64,000 nucleotides of DNA, taken from contig CP011020.1 in the NCBI GenBank assembly GCA_001023535.1, positions 894,596 through 958,595 on the forward strand, written 5' to 3'. The translations under genes were made by a program, and so were the position numbers. The notes under the pieces are model-generated. The model was not told the DNA's origin and ran no database searches. It was given only the letters and a program-made list of their open reading frames with translations. The first letter of the stretch is position 1, and every line of letters begins with the position of its first letter. The stretch comes from Pseudomonas chlororaphis. Its GTDB lineage: Bacteria > Pseudomonadota > Gammaproteobacteria > Pseudomonadales > Pseudomonadaceae. This document shows positions 46,610 to 56,495 of this stretch, piece after piece.

Positions 46610-46780
46610 ATGTTCGCCATGAATATCCCGGCGAGCGAGCGCCTGCAAAGGATCAAAGGCGACCCTGAAACAATATTCATCCAGCCAAACCTTAAGAAAA
46701 CTTTCTCCCCTGCCGTTACAGCGATGGCAGTGTGACATCTGTCACATCCTGCGTGCCTTGTTGCGGTAATAGCAGGCACA

Positions 46781-48106
46781 ATGCCATCTTTGGTCAGCCG
46801 GGTCGGAGCTTTACCCTTGCCGCGTTCTTCCGCTGTACGTTTCAGCCATTTCCTACCCTCATTGCTGCTATTGCTGGCGGGGCTCGCGGCGGCCTACGTC
46901 AAGGACCTCAACGTTTTCTTCACCTCGCTGTTCAATGTCCTGCCAACGTTGGTGCTGCTGCTGGGCGGGGCGTATTGCTCGGTGTACCGGCGCCAGCGTG
47001 AACTGTTTTTGATGGTCACGGTGTACATCGCCTACTTCCTGCTGGACACCCAGACCGACTTCTACCGCGATAACGGCAAGGTGCGTGAAGACGCTGCCTT
47101 GGTGTTCCACCTCGTCTGCCTGCTATTGCCGCTGCTGTTCGGCCTGTTCGCCGCGTGGCAGGAGCGCACCCATCTGTTCCAGGACATGGTGGCGCGGTTC
47201 GCGGTGCTGCTGATCTTCGGCAGCGTGGCGCTGGCCCTGGAGCAGAGCTTTCCCCAGGCGCTGCTGCTGTGGCTTTCGGAGATCCGCTGGCCGGCCCTGC
47301 ACGGGGCCTGGATGAGCCTGATCCAGTTGTCCTACCCGGTGTTCATCGCGGCCTTCTCGTTGCTGGCCTGGCAATACTGGCGCAATCCCCGGCCGTTGCA
47401 TGCCGCGCAATTGGTGGGGTTGCTGGGTTTGTTCTGGATGTTGCCGAAGACCTTCATCCTGCCGTTTACCCTGAACATCATGTGCAGCCAGGTGATGTTG
47501 ATGATCGCCGCCGCCGTCGCCCACGAGGCCTATCAAATGGCCTTCCGCGATGAACTGACCGGCTTGCCGGGACGCCGGGCGCTGAACGAGCGCATGCAGC
47601 GCCTGGGGCGCAACTATGTGCTGGCGATGAGCGACGTCGACCATTTCAAGAAATTCAACGACACCCACGGCCACGACGTGGGTGACCAGGTGCTGCGCCT
47701 GGTGGCCAGCAAACTGTCGAAAATCGGTGGCGGCGGTAGGGCCTATCGCTATGGCGGCGAGGAATTTGCGCTGGTGTTTGCCGGTAAGACCCTCGATGAG
47801 TGCATGCCTCACCTGGAGGTCATCCGCCAATCCATCGAGAGCTACAGCATCCAGTTGCGCAACCCCGACAGTCGTCCCCAGGATGATCAGCAGGGCCGAC
47901 AGCGGCGAGCCGGCGGCAGTGCCTCCAGCGTATCGGTGACCATCAGCATCGGTGTGGCGGAACGGCTCGAGCAGCGCACGCCGGAAGAGGTCCTCAAGTC
48001 TGCCGACCAGGCACTCTATAACGCCAAGGGCGCGGGGCGTAATTGCGTGGTCGCCTTTGGCCAGAACCGCCGCGGCGCGGTGCGCATGGAAACTGCCGCG
48101 GGTTGA
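46781..48106 (+). CDS. Membrane-bound diguanylate cyclase (GGDEF)
   Basis: This 441-residue protein has about seven N-terminal transmembrane helices (residues 22-245) and a GGDEF domain (~250-430). The active-site motif is GGEEF at 325-329, with substrate residues DVDHFKKFNDTHGHD. It should make c-di-GMP. No RxxD inhibitory site is found in the expected position before GGEEF (sequence KIGGGGRAYRY), so product inhibition is probably absent. A low-complexity insert (RPQDDQQGRQRRAGGSASS) interrupts the domain. It sits between two acyl-CoA dehydrogenase genes, with terminator and gap separating it from the first. Confidence 0.93.
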   Translation: MPSLVSRVGALPLPRSSAVRFSHFLPSLLLLLAGLAAAYVKDLNVFFTSLFNVLPTLVLLLGGAYCSVYRRQRELFLMVTVYIAYFLLDTQTDFYRDNGKVREDAALVFHLVCLLLPLLFGLFAAWQERTHLFQDMVARFAVLLIFGSVALALEQSFPQALLLWLSEIRWPALHGAWMSLIQLSYPVFIAAFSLLAWQYWRNPRPLHAAQLVGLLGLFWMLPKTFILPFTLNIMCSQVMLMIAAAVAHEAYQMAFRDELTGLPGRRALNERMQRLGRNYVLAMSDVDHFKKFNDTHGHDVGDQVLRLVASKLSKIGGGGRAYRYGGEEFALVFAGKTLDECMPHLEVIRQSIESYSIQLRNPDSRPQDDQQGRQRRAGGSASSVSVTISIGVAERLEQRTPEEVLKSADQALYNAKGAGRNCVVAFGQNRRGAVRMETAAG

Positions 48107-48197
48107 GTGATGACGGCGCATTCAGCGTCTGGACTGTGATTGTGGCCCTCGGTGGCCGGCAGTAGGTTGAAACGATCTGCTACCGGAGAACACCACC

Positions 48198-49994
48198 ATG
48201 CCCGAGTACAAAGCCCCGTTGCGCGACATGCGCTTTCTGATCGATCACGTCTTCGATTTCCCTGGCCGTTACGCCGAACTGGGAGCCAGCGATGCCAGCC
48301 CGGACATGATCAACGCGATCCTCGAAGAGGGCGCCCGGTTCTGCGAGAACGTGCTGGCGCCTCTTAATCGCTCCGGTGATGAAGAGGGCTGTCATTTCGA
48401 CAACGGTGTCGTCACCACGCCGGCAGGTTTCAAGCAGGCGTTCGCCCAATACGTGGAAGGCGGCTGGCACGGGCTCGCGGCGGATCCGGCGTATGGCGGC
48501 CAGGGCCTGCCCAGTTCCCTGGGGCTGGTCATCAGCGAGATGGTCGGCTCCAGCAACACTTCATGGGGCATGTACCCGGGCCTGACGCACGGCGCGATGT
48601 CGGCCATCCACGCCCACGGCACCGAAGCCCAGAAACAGACCTACCTGAGCAAGCTCACCGCTGGCCAATGGACCGGCACCATGTGCCTTACCGAAGCCCA
48701 CTGCGGCACCGACCTGGGCATCATCAAGACCCGCGCCGTGCCCCAGGCCGACGGCAGCTACGGGATCACCGGCAGCAAGATCTTTATCTCCGCCGGCGAA
48801 CACGACATGAGCGAGAACATCGTCCATCTGGTCCTCGCCAAGCTGCCAGACGCGCCGGCCGGGACCAAAGGCATTTCGTTGTTCATCGTGCCCAAGTTCC
48901 TGCCCGACGCCACGGGTGAAGCCGGCGAGCGCAATGGCGTGTCCTGTGGCTCGATCGAACACAAGATGGGCATCAAGGCGTCGGCCACCTGTGTGTTGAA
49001 CTTCGACGAGGCCAAGGGATTCCTGATCGGCGAGCCGAACAAAGGCCTCAATTGCATGTTCACCATGATGAACCACGCCCGGCTCGGCACCGGCATGCAG
49101 GGCCTCTGCCTGGGCGAGGCCAGCTTCCAGGGCGCCATCGGCTATGCCAACGACCGCTTGCAGATGCGTTCGCTGACCGGCCCCAAGGCCCCGGAAAAAC
49201 CCGCCGACCCCATCATCGTCCACCCGGACGTGCGCCGGATGCTGCTAACCATGAAAGCCTTCAATGAAGGTAACCGGGCGCTGACGTACTTCACCGCGCA
49301 GTTGCTCGACACCGCGCACCTGAGCGCCGACGAGGCGGCTCGCCAGGAGGCCGAGGACCTGCTGGCCTTCCTCACGCCGATCTGCAAGGCCTTCATGACC
49401 GACACCGGGCTCGAGGTGACGAACCACGGCATGCAGGTGTTTGGCGGGCATGGCTTCATTCGCGAATGGGGCATGGAGCAACTGGTGCGGGACTGCCGCA
49501 TTGCGCCGATCTATGAAGGCACCAACGGCATCCAGGCCCTGGACCTGCTGGGCCGCAAGGTGTTGGGCAGCCAAGGCAAGTTGTTGCGTGGGTTCACCAA
49601 GATCGTTCACACGTTCTGTGTCGCGAACGCCGAACATCCGCAGCTCAAGGATTACGTCGCGCAGCTCGACGGGCTCAACCGACAGTGGGGCGAGCTGACC
49701 ACTCAGGTGGGCATGGCCGCGATGAAAAACCCGGACGAGGTGGGCGCCGCGTCCGTCGACTACCTGATGTACAGCGGTTACATCATCCTGGCCTACCTGT
49801 GGTTGCGCATGGCCTTGGTCGCCCAGTCGCATCTGGAGCGCGGCGACGGTGACGGCGATTTCTGCCGCAGCAAACTGGCGACCTGCGAGTTCTACTTCAA
49901 GCGTCTGCTGCCGCGCACTGCCGCTCATCGGGCCGCAGTCGAGGCGGGCAGCGATTGCCTGATGCAGCTGCCGGCGGAGTCGTTTGCCTTCTGA
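48198..49994 (+). CDS. FadE-type acyl-CoA dehydrogenase, second paralogue
   Basis: This 598-residue protein is collinear with the 44747 and 50169 genes: PEYKAPLRDMRFLIDHVFDF at the start, GTMCLTEAHCGTDLGIIKTR, catalytic Glu in [20 protein letters not shown], and a helical C-terminal extension. It is closer to the first paralogue than to the third by eye (shared HGAM and ACG-type motifs in the substrate-lid region). It desaturates acyl-CoA; chain length is not predictable. ATG at 48198 follows CCGGAG. Confidence 0.94.
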   Translation: MPEYKAPLRDMRFLIDHVFDFPGRYAELGASDASPDMINAILEEGARFCENVLAPLNRSGDEEGCHFDNGVVTTPAGFKQAFAQYVEGGWHGLAADPAYGGQGLPSSLGLVISEMVGSSNTSWGMYPGLTHGAMSAIHAHGTEAQKQTYLSKLTAGQWTGTMCLTEAHCGTDLGIIKTRAVPQADGSYGITGSKIFISAGEHDMSENIVHLVLAKLPDAPAGTKGISLFIVPKFLPDATGEAGERNGVSCGSIEHKMGIKASATCVLNFDEAKGFLIGEPNKGLNCMFTMMNHARLGTGMQGLCLGEASFQGAIGYANDRLQMRSLTGPKAPEKPADPIIVHPDVRRMLLTMKAFNEGNRALTYFTAQLLDTAHLSADEAARQEAEDLLAFLTPICKAFMTDTGLEVTNHGMQVFGGHGFIREWGMEQLVRDCRIAPIYEGTNGIQALDLLGRKVLGSQGKLLRGFTKIVHTFCVANAEHPQLKDYVAQLDGLNRQWGELTTQVGMAAMKNPDEVGAASVDYLMYSGYIILAYLWLRMALVAQSHLERGDGDGDFCRSKLATCEFYFKRLLPRTAAHRAAVEAGSDCLMQLPAESFAF

Positions 49995-50168
49995 GTGGCA
50001 GCAACAGGCTTGGCGGGGGCGCTTGCGCCCGTCGAATCGTTAGTGACTAAAAATAACAATAAAGTCACACGTTGACCCTATGTGTCGTAAAAGTTGTTGA
50101 GGTACACTCCGGCCACTGCAAAAACCGTTTTCTTACGAACCAACTGTTTAGATCCTGCGAGGTTTGCC

Positions 50169-51947
50169 ATGGCTGACTACAAAGCGCCCCTGCGCGATAT
50201 GCGCTTCGTCCTCAATGAAGTGTTCGAGGTCGCAAAACTCTGGGCCGAGTTGCCGGCATTGGCCGAGACCGTCGACGCCGAAACCGTCGAAGCGATTCTC
50301 GAAGAAGCCGGCAAAGTCACCAGCAAAAGTATCGCGCCCCTCAGCCGTGCCGCAGACGAAGAAGGCTGCCATTGGGCTGACGGCACAGTCACCACGCCGG
50401 CCGGTTTCCCACAGGCCTACAAGACGTACGCTGAAGGCGGTTGGGTCGGTGTCGGCGGTGATCCGGCGTACGGCGGCATGGGCATGCCCAAGGCGGTCTC
50501 GGCCCAGGTCGAGGAAATGGTCAACTCCGCCAGCCTGTCTTTCGGCCTGTACCCGATGCTGACCGCCGGCGCCTGCCTGTCGATCAACGCCCACGCCAGC
50601 GAAGAACTGAAGGCGGCCTACCTGCCGAACATGTACGCCGGCGTCTGGGCGGGCTCCATGTGCCTGACCGAGCCGCACGCCGGTACTGACCTGGGGATCA
50701 TCCGCACCAAGGCCGAACCTCAGGCGGATGGCCGCTACAAGGTCAGCGGCACGAAGATCTTCATCACCGGCGGCGAACACGACCTCACCGAAAACATCAT
50801 CCACCTGGTGCTGGCCAAGTTGCCGGACGCGCCAGCGGGCCCGAAAGGCATTTCGTTGTTCCTGGTGCCCAAGTTCCTGGTCAATGCCGATGGCAGCCTG
50901 GGCGCGCGCAACGCCGCCCACTGCGGCTCGATCGAACACAAGATGGGCATCCAGGCATCCGCCACCTGCGTGATGAACTTTGACGACGCGGTCGGTTACC
51001 TGGTCGGCGAACCGAACAAGGGCCTGGCGGCGATGTTCACCATGATGAACTACGAACGCCTGGGCGTGGGTATCCAGGGCCTGGCCACCGGTGAGCGTTC
51101 CTACCAGAACGCCATCGAATACGCCCGTGACCGCCTGCAAAGCCGTTCGCCGACCGGCGCGCAGAACAAGGACAAGGCGGCCGACCCGATCATCGTTCAC
51201 CCCGACGTGCGTCGGATGCTCTTGACCATGAAAGCCTCGAACGAGGGCGGCCGGGCATTCTCCACTTACGTGGCGATGCAACTGGACACCGCCAAATTCA
51301 GCGAAGACGCGGCCACCCGCAAGCGCGCCGAAGACCTGGTGGCGTTGCTGACACCGGTGGCGAAGGCGTTCCTGACCGACCTGGGCCTGGAGACCACCGT
51401 CCATGGCCAGCAGATCTTCGGCGGCCACGGCTACATTCGTGAGTGGGGCCAGGAGCAACTGGTGCGTGATGTGCGCATTACCCAGATCTACGAGGGCACC
51501 AACGGTATCCAGGCACTGGACCTGGTCGGGCGCAAGATCGTCGGCAGTGGCGGCGCGTTCTATCGCCTGTTCGCCGATGAGATCCGCCACTTCACCGCTA
51601 CCGCCAGCGGCGACCTGGCCGAGTTCACCCAGCCGCTGAACGCGGCGCTCGGCACGTTGGACGAGCTGACCCAATGGCTGTTGGACCAGGCGAAAACCAA
51701 CCCCAATGAAATTGGTGCTGCGTCGGTGGAATACCTCCAGGCGTTCGGTTACACCGCGTACGCCTACATGTGGGCGTTGATGGCCAAGGCCGCCCTGGGC
51801 AAGGAAGGCGAGGATGATTTCTACGCGAGCAAGCTGGGCACGGCGCGTTTCTATTTCGCCCGCCTGCTGCCGCGCATTCATTCCCTGAGCGCCAGTGTGA
51901 AGGCCGGTAGCGAATCGTTGTTCCTGCTGGACGCCGGACAGTTCTGA
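50169..51947 (+). CDS. FadE-type acyl-CoA dehydrogenase, third paralogue (PA0508-like)
   Basis: This 592-residue protein starts [20 protein letters not shown]; upstream in-frame codons to 50094 lie in the leader and are rejected. It has GSMCLTEPHAGTDLGIIRTK, catalytic Glu in IYEGTNGIQALDLVGRKIVG and the usual C-terminal extension. P. aeruginosa PA0508 (FadE2) is described as medium-chain-active, and position suggests correspondence. A degenerate GAACCAACTGTTTA at 50137 might be a weak PsrA site. The rsmX promoter begins 14 nt after its stop. Confidence 0.95.
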   Translation: MADYKAPLRDMRFVLNEVFEVAKLWAELPALAETVDAETVEAILEEAGKVTSKSIAPLSRAADEEGCHWADGTVTTPAGFPQAYKTYAEGGWVGVGGDPAYGGMGMPKAVSAQVEEMVNSASLSFGLYPMLTAGACLSINAHASEELKAAYLPNMYAGVWAGSMCLTEPHAGTDLGIIRTKAEPQADGRYKVSGTKIFITGGEHDLTENIIHLVLAKLPDAPAGPKGISLFLVPKFLVNADGSLGARNAAHCGSIEHKMGIQASATCVMNFDDAVGYLVGEPNKGLAAMFTMMNYERLGVGIQGLATGERSYQNAIEYARDRLQSRSPTGAQNKDKAADPIIVHPDVRRMLLTMKASNEGGRAFSTYVAMQLDTAKFSEDAATRKRAEDLVALLTPVAKAFLTDLGLETTVHGQQIFGGHGYIREWGQEQLVRDVRITQIYEGTNGIQALDLVGRKIVGSGGAFYRLFADEIRHFTATASGDLAEFTQPLNAALGTLDELTQWLLDQAKTNPNEIGAASVEYLQAFGYTAYAYMWALMAKAALGKEGEDDFYASKLGTARFYFARLLPRIHSLSASVKAGSESLFLLDAGQF

Positions 51948-51960
51948 CCCGGAGGCGATG

Positions 51961-51978
51961 TGTAAGCATTTGCTTACA
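51961..51978 (+). promoter_or_regulatory. GacA upstream activating sequence of rsmX
   Basis: TGTAAGCATTTGCTTACA fits the GacA consensus TGTAAG-N6-CTTACA exactly, and the inverted repeat extends to 12-bp arms (51957-51982). It is centred about 66 bp before the predicted rsmX start; a -10-like TAATCT lies at 52024-52029. Confidence 0.95.
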
Positions 51979-52036
51979 CATCGTGCTGGCGTTTTCCCTC
52001 TACCGGCGGATTGGATCCACCGTTAATCTACTTCAC

Positions 52037-52155
52037 ATGGACGTCGCGCAGGATGCGCAAAAGTTACAGCACGGACACGTAGGATTCTGCCAGGAAGGCG
52101 GAGTGAAATGGATGTCAGGGAAACAGTCTGCAAAGCCCCGCCTCGGCGGGGTTTT
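52037..52155 (+). ncRNA. rsmX: Regulatory small RNA RsmX
   Basis: A ~119-nt RNA is predicted from the -10 at 52024-52029 to the terminator. It carries eight GGA motifs, the first exposed in a CGCGCAGGATGCGC hairpin, and ends in CCCCGCC-TC-GGCGGGG-TTTT. A perfect GacA site lies upstream. This matches RsmX of P. fluorescens in size, start and layout. It sequesters the translational repressors RsmA/RsmE and so relieves repression of secondary metabolism and exoenzyme mRNAs under GacS/GacA control. The exact 5' and 3' ends are inferred. Confidence 0.95.
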
Positions 52156-52159
52156 CTTT
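52132..52159 (+). terminator. Intrinsic terminator of rsmX
   Basis: CCCCGCC (52136-52142) pairs with GGCGGGG (52145-52151), followed by TTTTCTTTT. Confidence 0.96.
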
Positions 52160-52270
52160 TGCCCGCGTTTTTATCCGGGGCTTCTTTTCGGTTGTCTCTG
52201 AACCCTGACGAGCGGTCAGGTGTCAATGAGCTATATGGCAACGTAGCCATGATCAACCAGGAGCCAACCC

Positions 52271-52429
52271 ATGGATTTTATTCGTATCATCATCGCCATC
52301 CTGCTGCCGCCGCTGGGCGTATTCCTGCAAGTGGGCTTCGGCGGGGCTTTCTGGCTGAATATCCTGCTGACGCTGCTGGGCTACATTCCAGGCATCGTTC
52401 ACGCGGTCTATATCATCGCCAAGCGCTGA
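52271..52429 (+). CDS. Pmp3/YqaE-family small membrane protein
   Basis: This 52-residue protein, MDFIRIIIAILLPPLGVFLQ and onwards, has two transmembrane helices and the family signature LPPLGVFLQVG..FWLNILLTLLGYIPGIVHA. Pmp3 peptides affect membrane potential and ion/stress tolerance in yeast and plants; the bacterial role is unclear. AGGAG lies 8 nt before the ATG. It follows rsmX by about 110 nt and is separated by that RNA's terminator, so it has its own promoter. Confidence 0.92.
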   Translation: MDFIRIIIAILLPPLGVFLQVGFGGAFWLNILLTLLGYIPGIVHAVYIIAKR

Positions 52430-52448
52430 ACAATTTCATCGAGAACCC

Positions 52449-52468
52449 TGTGGGAGCGAGCTCCCACA
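52449..52468. repeat. Minimal REP-derived hairpin
   Basis: TGTGGGAGCGAGCTCCCACA retains only the outer arms of a family A REP (8-bp stem, CGAG loop), suggesting internal deletion of a longer element. It lies between convergent Pmp3 and pqqH genes. Confidence 0.75.
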
Positions 52469-52482
52469 ACTTCTTCATTTCC

Positions 52483-54312
52483 CTAGACAACGCCGCCCAT
52501 CACCTTGCGATAGAACAACCACTCATGCTCCAGCGCATGGGCCTGGTTCACCGCCTTGCGAAAACCGTGGCGTTCATCCGGATAGTAATGGGCCTCGACC
52601 GTGACGCCGTTGTCCTCCAGCGCACGGACCATATCGCGGGTCTGCTGTGGCACGACCACGGCATCCAGTTCCCCTTGAAAGAAGATCACCGGTGTGCGGA
52701 TTCGATCCGCGTGTAGCAGCGGCGTGCGTGAGCGGTAGCGTTCGACGTCCCGTTGCGGGTCGCCAATCAGCCAGTCCAGATAATCGCCTTCGAACTTGTG
52801 CGTGGCGCGCGCCAGGGCGACAGGATCGCTGACGCCATAGAGGCTGGCGCCGGCCTGGAACACCTCTCGAAACGCCAGGGCGCAAAGAGCCGTGTAGCCG
52901 CCGGCGCTGCCGCCACGGATGAACGCATGCTCACCGTCGACCAGGCCCTGCTCGGCGAGGTAGGCGACCACCGCGCAGGCATCCTCGACATCCACCACCC
53001 CCCAATTCAGGTGCAAGGCTTGTCGATAGGCCCGGCCATAGCCGCTGCTGCCACGGTAATTGAGGTCGGCAACGGCGAAGCCGCGGTGGGTCCAATACTG
53101 AATGCGAGGATCGAACACCGGGTAGCAGGCCGAGGTGGGACCGCCATGGATGAACACCACCAATGGCGGCTTCTCCTGGCTGTCCATGGCCGGGTAAAAG
53201 AAGCCATGGGCCTGACCCGCACCGCTGGGGTAGCGCAACGTGCGCGGACGGCTGACCTGCGCGGCGGGCAGTGGCGCGACGCCGCCGGCCAGCACCGCGA
53301 CGCCGGCACTGTGCCGCTCGATCGCGATCACCGCTGACGGTAGGGTGGGCGAGGCGGCGATGGCATAGATGAACTGCTCGTCCAGGGCCAGGCTGCGAAA
53401 GCGCGTGTAGGCGCCGGTGTAGTCCTGGCTTGCGTTCCCGCTGCAACACAGGCCCAGCCGGCCAACCCCCGCTTCGGTCCAACTCGCCAGGTAAGTGTGT
53501 TCGTCCAGCGGCAGCCAGGTGCAACCACCCATTTGCCACGGCGCCGGTGCGTGATCGGCTTGAGCGGCGGGCAGTGGTTGCAAGCCGTCGGCCGATTCGA
53601 TCCAGGGCTGCCAGTAACCGCCGCGATCGGTCAGGCAGTAAAGACGATTCGAAGCATCGAAACGTGGCTGCTGGATGGACTCTTCGGCAGCATCGCCGGC
53701 CACACAGCGTGGCTCGCCCCACCCCGAGCCCTTGCGTTCGGCCAGCATCAATCGCGTGGCCGTCCAGGGCTGATGCGGCCGGCTCCATTCGATCCACGCC
53801 AGTCGCTGGCCGTCGGCGCTGACGGTCGGCGAGGCGTAGAAATCCGCGCCTTCGGCCAGCAATTGACGCTGACGGTCCGCCAGGCCGATGGCCACCAGCC
53901 GATGCCGATCGGCCTGCTGCTCCACCGCCAGTACCTGGCCGCGGGCGACGCTGAGGTCTCCATGGCGACAGTCGCCCGAGGTCAGTGCCGCGGGGCGTTC
54001 GGCCCCCAGTGCCTGGCGATAGATCTGCTGGTCGGTCTCATTGACGAACACCACGCCCTCGTCGTCCAGGCAAAACGCGCCGCCGCCGTATTCGTAGACG
54101 CGGCTGTTGGCGCTGAACCCGTCCGGGGTCAGGCATCGTGCCTGGGCGCCTTGCCAATGCCAGATCCGGCAGGCCCCGTCGCCAGGCCGGTATTCATTCC
54201 AGAACAGGCCCAGCGGGCTTACCCGCAGCTCGGCGAAGTCGGTGCCGGCGGCAACGGCCTGGGCGGCGCTGAACGGATCAGCTTTTGGCGATGAGGCGTG
54301 AGTTTCGTTCAT
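52483..54312 (-). CDS. pqqH: S9-family peptidase of the PQQ cluster
   Basis: This 609-residue protein has an N-terminal beta-propeller-like half (~40-350) and a C-terminal alpha/beta-hydrolase (prolyl oligopeptidase) domain with nucleophile in [19 protein letters not shown], an Asp in QGELDAVV and His in YYPDERHGF. It is last in the cluster, overlapping pqqE by 35 nt, like PqqH in P. aeruginosa. A role in trimming the PqqA-derived peptide has been suggested but is not settled. The ATG at 54312 has no strong ribosome site, consistent with coupled translation. Confidence 0.9.
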   Translation of the reverse strand: MNETHASSPKADPFSAAQAVAAGTDFAELRVSPLGLFWNEYRPGDGACRIWHWQGAQARCLTPDGFSANSRVYEYGGGAFCLDDEGVVFVNETDQQIYRQALGAERPAALTSGDCRHGDLSVARGQVLAVEQQADRHRLVAIGLADRQRQLLAEGADFYASPTVSADGQRLAWIEWSRPHQPWTATRLMLAERKGSGWGEPRCVAGDAAEESIQQPRFDASNRLYCLTDRGGYWQPWIESADGLQPLPAAQADHAPAPWQMGGCTWLPLDEHTYLASWTEAGVGRLGLCCSGNASQDYTGAYTRFRSLALDEQFIYAIAASPTLPSAVIAIERHSAGVAVLAGGVAPLPAAQVSRPRTLRYPSGAGQAHGFFYPAMDSQEKPPLVVFIHGGPTSACYPVFDPRIQYWTHRGFAVADLNYRGSSGYGRAYRQALHLNWGVVDVEDACAVVAYLAEQGLVDGEHAFIRGGSAGGYTALCALAFREVFQAGASLYGVSDPVALARATHKFEGDYLDWLIGDPQRDVERYRSRTPLLHADRIRTPVIFFQGELDAVVVPQQTRDMVRALEDNGVTVEAHYYPDERHGFRKAVNQAHALEHEWLFYRKVMGGVV

Positions 54313-55447
54313 TGCGAAAGGCCAGTTGCTCGATGGTCTGGGTGGCGTGCTCGGCGTCTTCGCGAGCCTGGAGAATCACCCCGTGATGTTCGGACTTGCT
54401 GCACACCGGGTCGGCGTTGCTGGCATCGCCCGTGAGCATGAAGGCCTGGCAGCGACAGCCACCGAAATCCTCCTCCTTTTCATCGCAGGAACGGCAGGGC
54501 TCGGGCATCCAATCGTAGCCGCGAAAGCGGTTGAAGCCGAACGAGTCGTACCAGATGTGCTGCATGCTGTGGTCGCGCACATTGGGAAACTGCACCGGCA
54601 ACTGTCGGGCGCCGTGACAGGGCAAAGCGGTGCCGTCCGGGGTGACGGTCAGGAAGAGGCTGCCCCAGCCATTCATGCAGGCCTTGGGGCGTTCCTCGTA
54701 GTAGTCCGGGGTGACGAAGATCAACTTGCACGGGTGGCCTTCGGCCTCAAGCTTGGCGCGATACTCGTTGGTAATGCGCTCGGCGCGCACCAATTGTTCC
54801 CGGGTGGGCAGCAGCCCGACGCGGTTGAGCTGCGCCCAGCCGTAGAACTGGCACGTGGCGAGCTCGACGAAGTCGGCTTCCAGGGCAATGCACAGCTCGA
54901 TGATGCGATCGATCCTGTCGATGTTGTGCCGGTGGGTGACGAAGTTCAGCACCATCGGATAACCGTGGGCCTTCACCGCCCGGGCCATTTCGAGTTTTTG
55001 CGCAAAGGCTTTCTTCGAGCCGGCCAGCAGGTTGTTCACCTGTTCGTCGCTGGCCTGGAAGCTGATCTGGATATGGTCCAGGCCGGCCTTCTTGAAGTCG
55101 CTGATCTTCTGCTCGGTCAAGCCGATGCCGGAGGTGATCAGGTTGGTGTAGAAGCCCAGCCTGCGGGCCTCGCCGATCAGCTCGGCCAAGTCCTGGCGTA
55201 CCAGCGGCTCGCCACCGGAAAAACCCAGTTGCGCGGCGCCCATTTCCCGGGCTTCGCGAAACACCTTGAACCACTGCTCGGTGCTCAGCTCCTTGCCTTG
55301 TTCGGCGAAGTCCAGCGGGTTGGAGCAGTACGGGCATTGCAGCGGGCAGCGATAAGTCAGCTCCGCCAGCAACCACAGCGGCAGGCCGACTTCGGGTTTG
55401 GCCGGCAGGCCGCTGGCCTCAGGCAAGTTCGATCCAGTGTTCTGCAC
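54278..55447 (-). CDS. pqqE: PQQ radical-SAM glutamate-tyrosine ligase PqqE
   Basis: This 389-residue radical-SAM/SPASM enzyme has Cys34-x3-Cys38-x2-Cys41 (CPLQCPYC) and the auxiliary-cluster cysteines near the C-terminus ([20 protein letters not shown]). It forms the C-C bond between Glu16 and Tyr20 of PqqA with PqqD as chaperone. A GTG at 55445-55447, inside pqqD, is chosen because GGAGG lies exactly 6 nt upstream and the residues after it fit the family N-terminus. Confidence 0.95.
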   Translation of the reverse strand: MQNTGSNLPEASGLPAKPEVGLPLWLLAELTYRCPLQCPYCSNPLDFAEQGKELSTEQWFKVFREAREMGAAQLGFSGGEPLVRQDLAELIGEARRLGFYTNLITSGIGLTEQKISDFKKAGLDHIQISFQASDEQVNNLLAGSKKAFAQKLEMARAVKAHGYPMVLNFVTHRHNIDRIDRIIELCIALEADFVELATCQFYGWAQLNRVGLLPTREQLVRAERITNEYRAKLEAEGHPCKLIFVTPDYYEERPKACMNGWGSLFLTVTPDGTALPCHGARQLPVQFPNVRDHSMQHIWYDSFGFNRFRGYDWMPEPCRSCDEKEEDFGGCRCQAFMLTGDASNADPVCSKSEHHGVILQAREDAEHATQTIEQLAFRNERNSRLIAKS

Positions 55448-55694
55448 GGGCGACCTCCATGAATTGCTCGATGTCGTCACCGAGTTCCGGCACGTCCGGG
55501 AACTGTTTGGCCAGTTCGCCGATGATGGCCGCGACATCCCGCTCGCCGTCGATCAGACCGCCGATCAGCGCCGCGCTGTCGTTGAGCTTGATCATGCCTT
55601 CAGGATAGAGCAGCACGTGGCCTTTCTGTGCCGGTTCGTACTGGAAGCGATAGCCGGGACGCCAGCGAGGGGTTTTGCTGCGGTCGAAACTCAT
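55419..55694 (-). CDS. pqqD: PQQ peptide chaperone PqqD
   Basis: This 91-residue protein ([20 protein letters not shown], then [20 protein letters not shown]) is a typical RRE-fold PqqD. It binds PqqA and presents it to PqqE. ATG at 55692-55694 overlaps the pqqC stop (ATGA), and the pqqE start lies within its 3' end. PqqD and PqqE remain separate proteins, unlike some methylotrophs where C and D are fused. Confidence 0.96.
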   Translation of the reverse strand: MSFDRSKTPRWRPGYRFQYEPAQKGHVLLYPEGMIKLNDSAALIGGLIDGERDVAAIIGELAKQFPDVPELGDDIEQFMEVARAEHWIELA

Positions 55695-56443
55695 AGGGGG
55701 ATTCCTGTGTGCCACACCCGTTCTCCGGTCACGCTGTGATAGGGCGGGCGATTCAATTCGTAGGCCATGCTCATGGCGTCGAGCATGCTCCAGAGGATGT
55801 CCAGTTTGAACTGGAGGATTTGCAGCATGCGCTCCTGGCCTTCGCGAGTGGTGTAGTGCTGCAGGGTAATTGCCAGCCCATGTTCGACATCGCGGCGAGC
55901 CTGGCCCAGGCGGGTGCGGAAGTACTCATAGCCGGCCGGGTCGATCCACGGGTAATGCTGTGGCCAGCTGTCCAGGCGCGACTGGTGGATCTGCGGGGCG
56001 AACAATTCGGTCAACGAGCTGCTGGCGGCTTCTTGCCAACTGGCCCGGCGGGCAAAGTTGACGTAGGCGTCCACGGCGAAGCGCACCCCCGGCAGCACCA
56101 GCTCCTGGGAGCGCAGTTGATCGGGGTCCAGGCCCACGGCCTGGCCCAGCCGTAGCCAGGCCTCGATACCGCCGTCTTCGCCGGGCGCGCCATCATGGTC
56201 GAGCAGGCGCTGGATCCACTCGCGACGGATTTCCCGGTCCGGGCAATTGGCCAGGATTGCGGCATCCTTGAGCGGGATGTTCACCTGGTAGTAAAAGCGA
56301 TTCGCGACCCAGCCCTGGATCTGCTCGCGAGTGGCGCGGCCTTCATACATCGCCACGTGATACGGGTGATGGATGTGGTAATACGCACCCTTGGCACGCA
56401 GGGCCGCTTCGAACTCGGCGGGGGACAGGGGGGTGTCAGTCAT
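55691..56443 (-). CDS. pqqC: Pyrroloquinoline-quinone synthase PqqC
   Basis: This 250-residue all-helical oxidase has the family motifs [30 protein letters not shown] and [14 protein letters not shown]. It catalyses the final ring closure and eight-electron oxidation to PQQ with O2. The start at 56441-56443 (MTDTPLSP) is chosen because upstream in-frame sequence runs into a REP element. Confidence 0.97.
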   Translation of the reverse strand: MTDTPLSPAEFEAALRAKGAYYHIHHPYHVAMYEGRATREQIQGWVANRFYYQVNIPLKDAAILANCPDREIRREWIQRLLDHDGAPGEDGGIEAWLRLGQAVGLDPDQLRSQELVLPGVRFAVDAYVNFARRASWQEAASSSLTELFAPQIHQSRLDSWPQHYPWIDPAGYEYFRTRLGQARRDVEHGLAITLQHYTTREGQERMLQILQFKLDILWSMLDAMSMAYELNRPPYHSVTGERVWHTGIPL

Positions 56444-56495
56444 TTTGATTCTCCGGGAAATGCCCGTGGGGTCTGTGGCGTCAGGGCTGGCCCCA

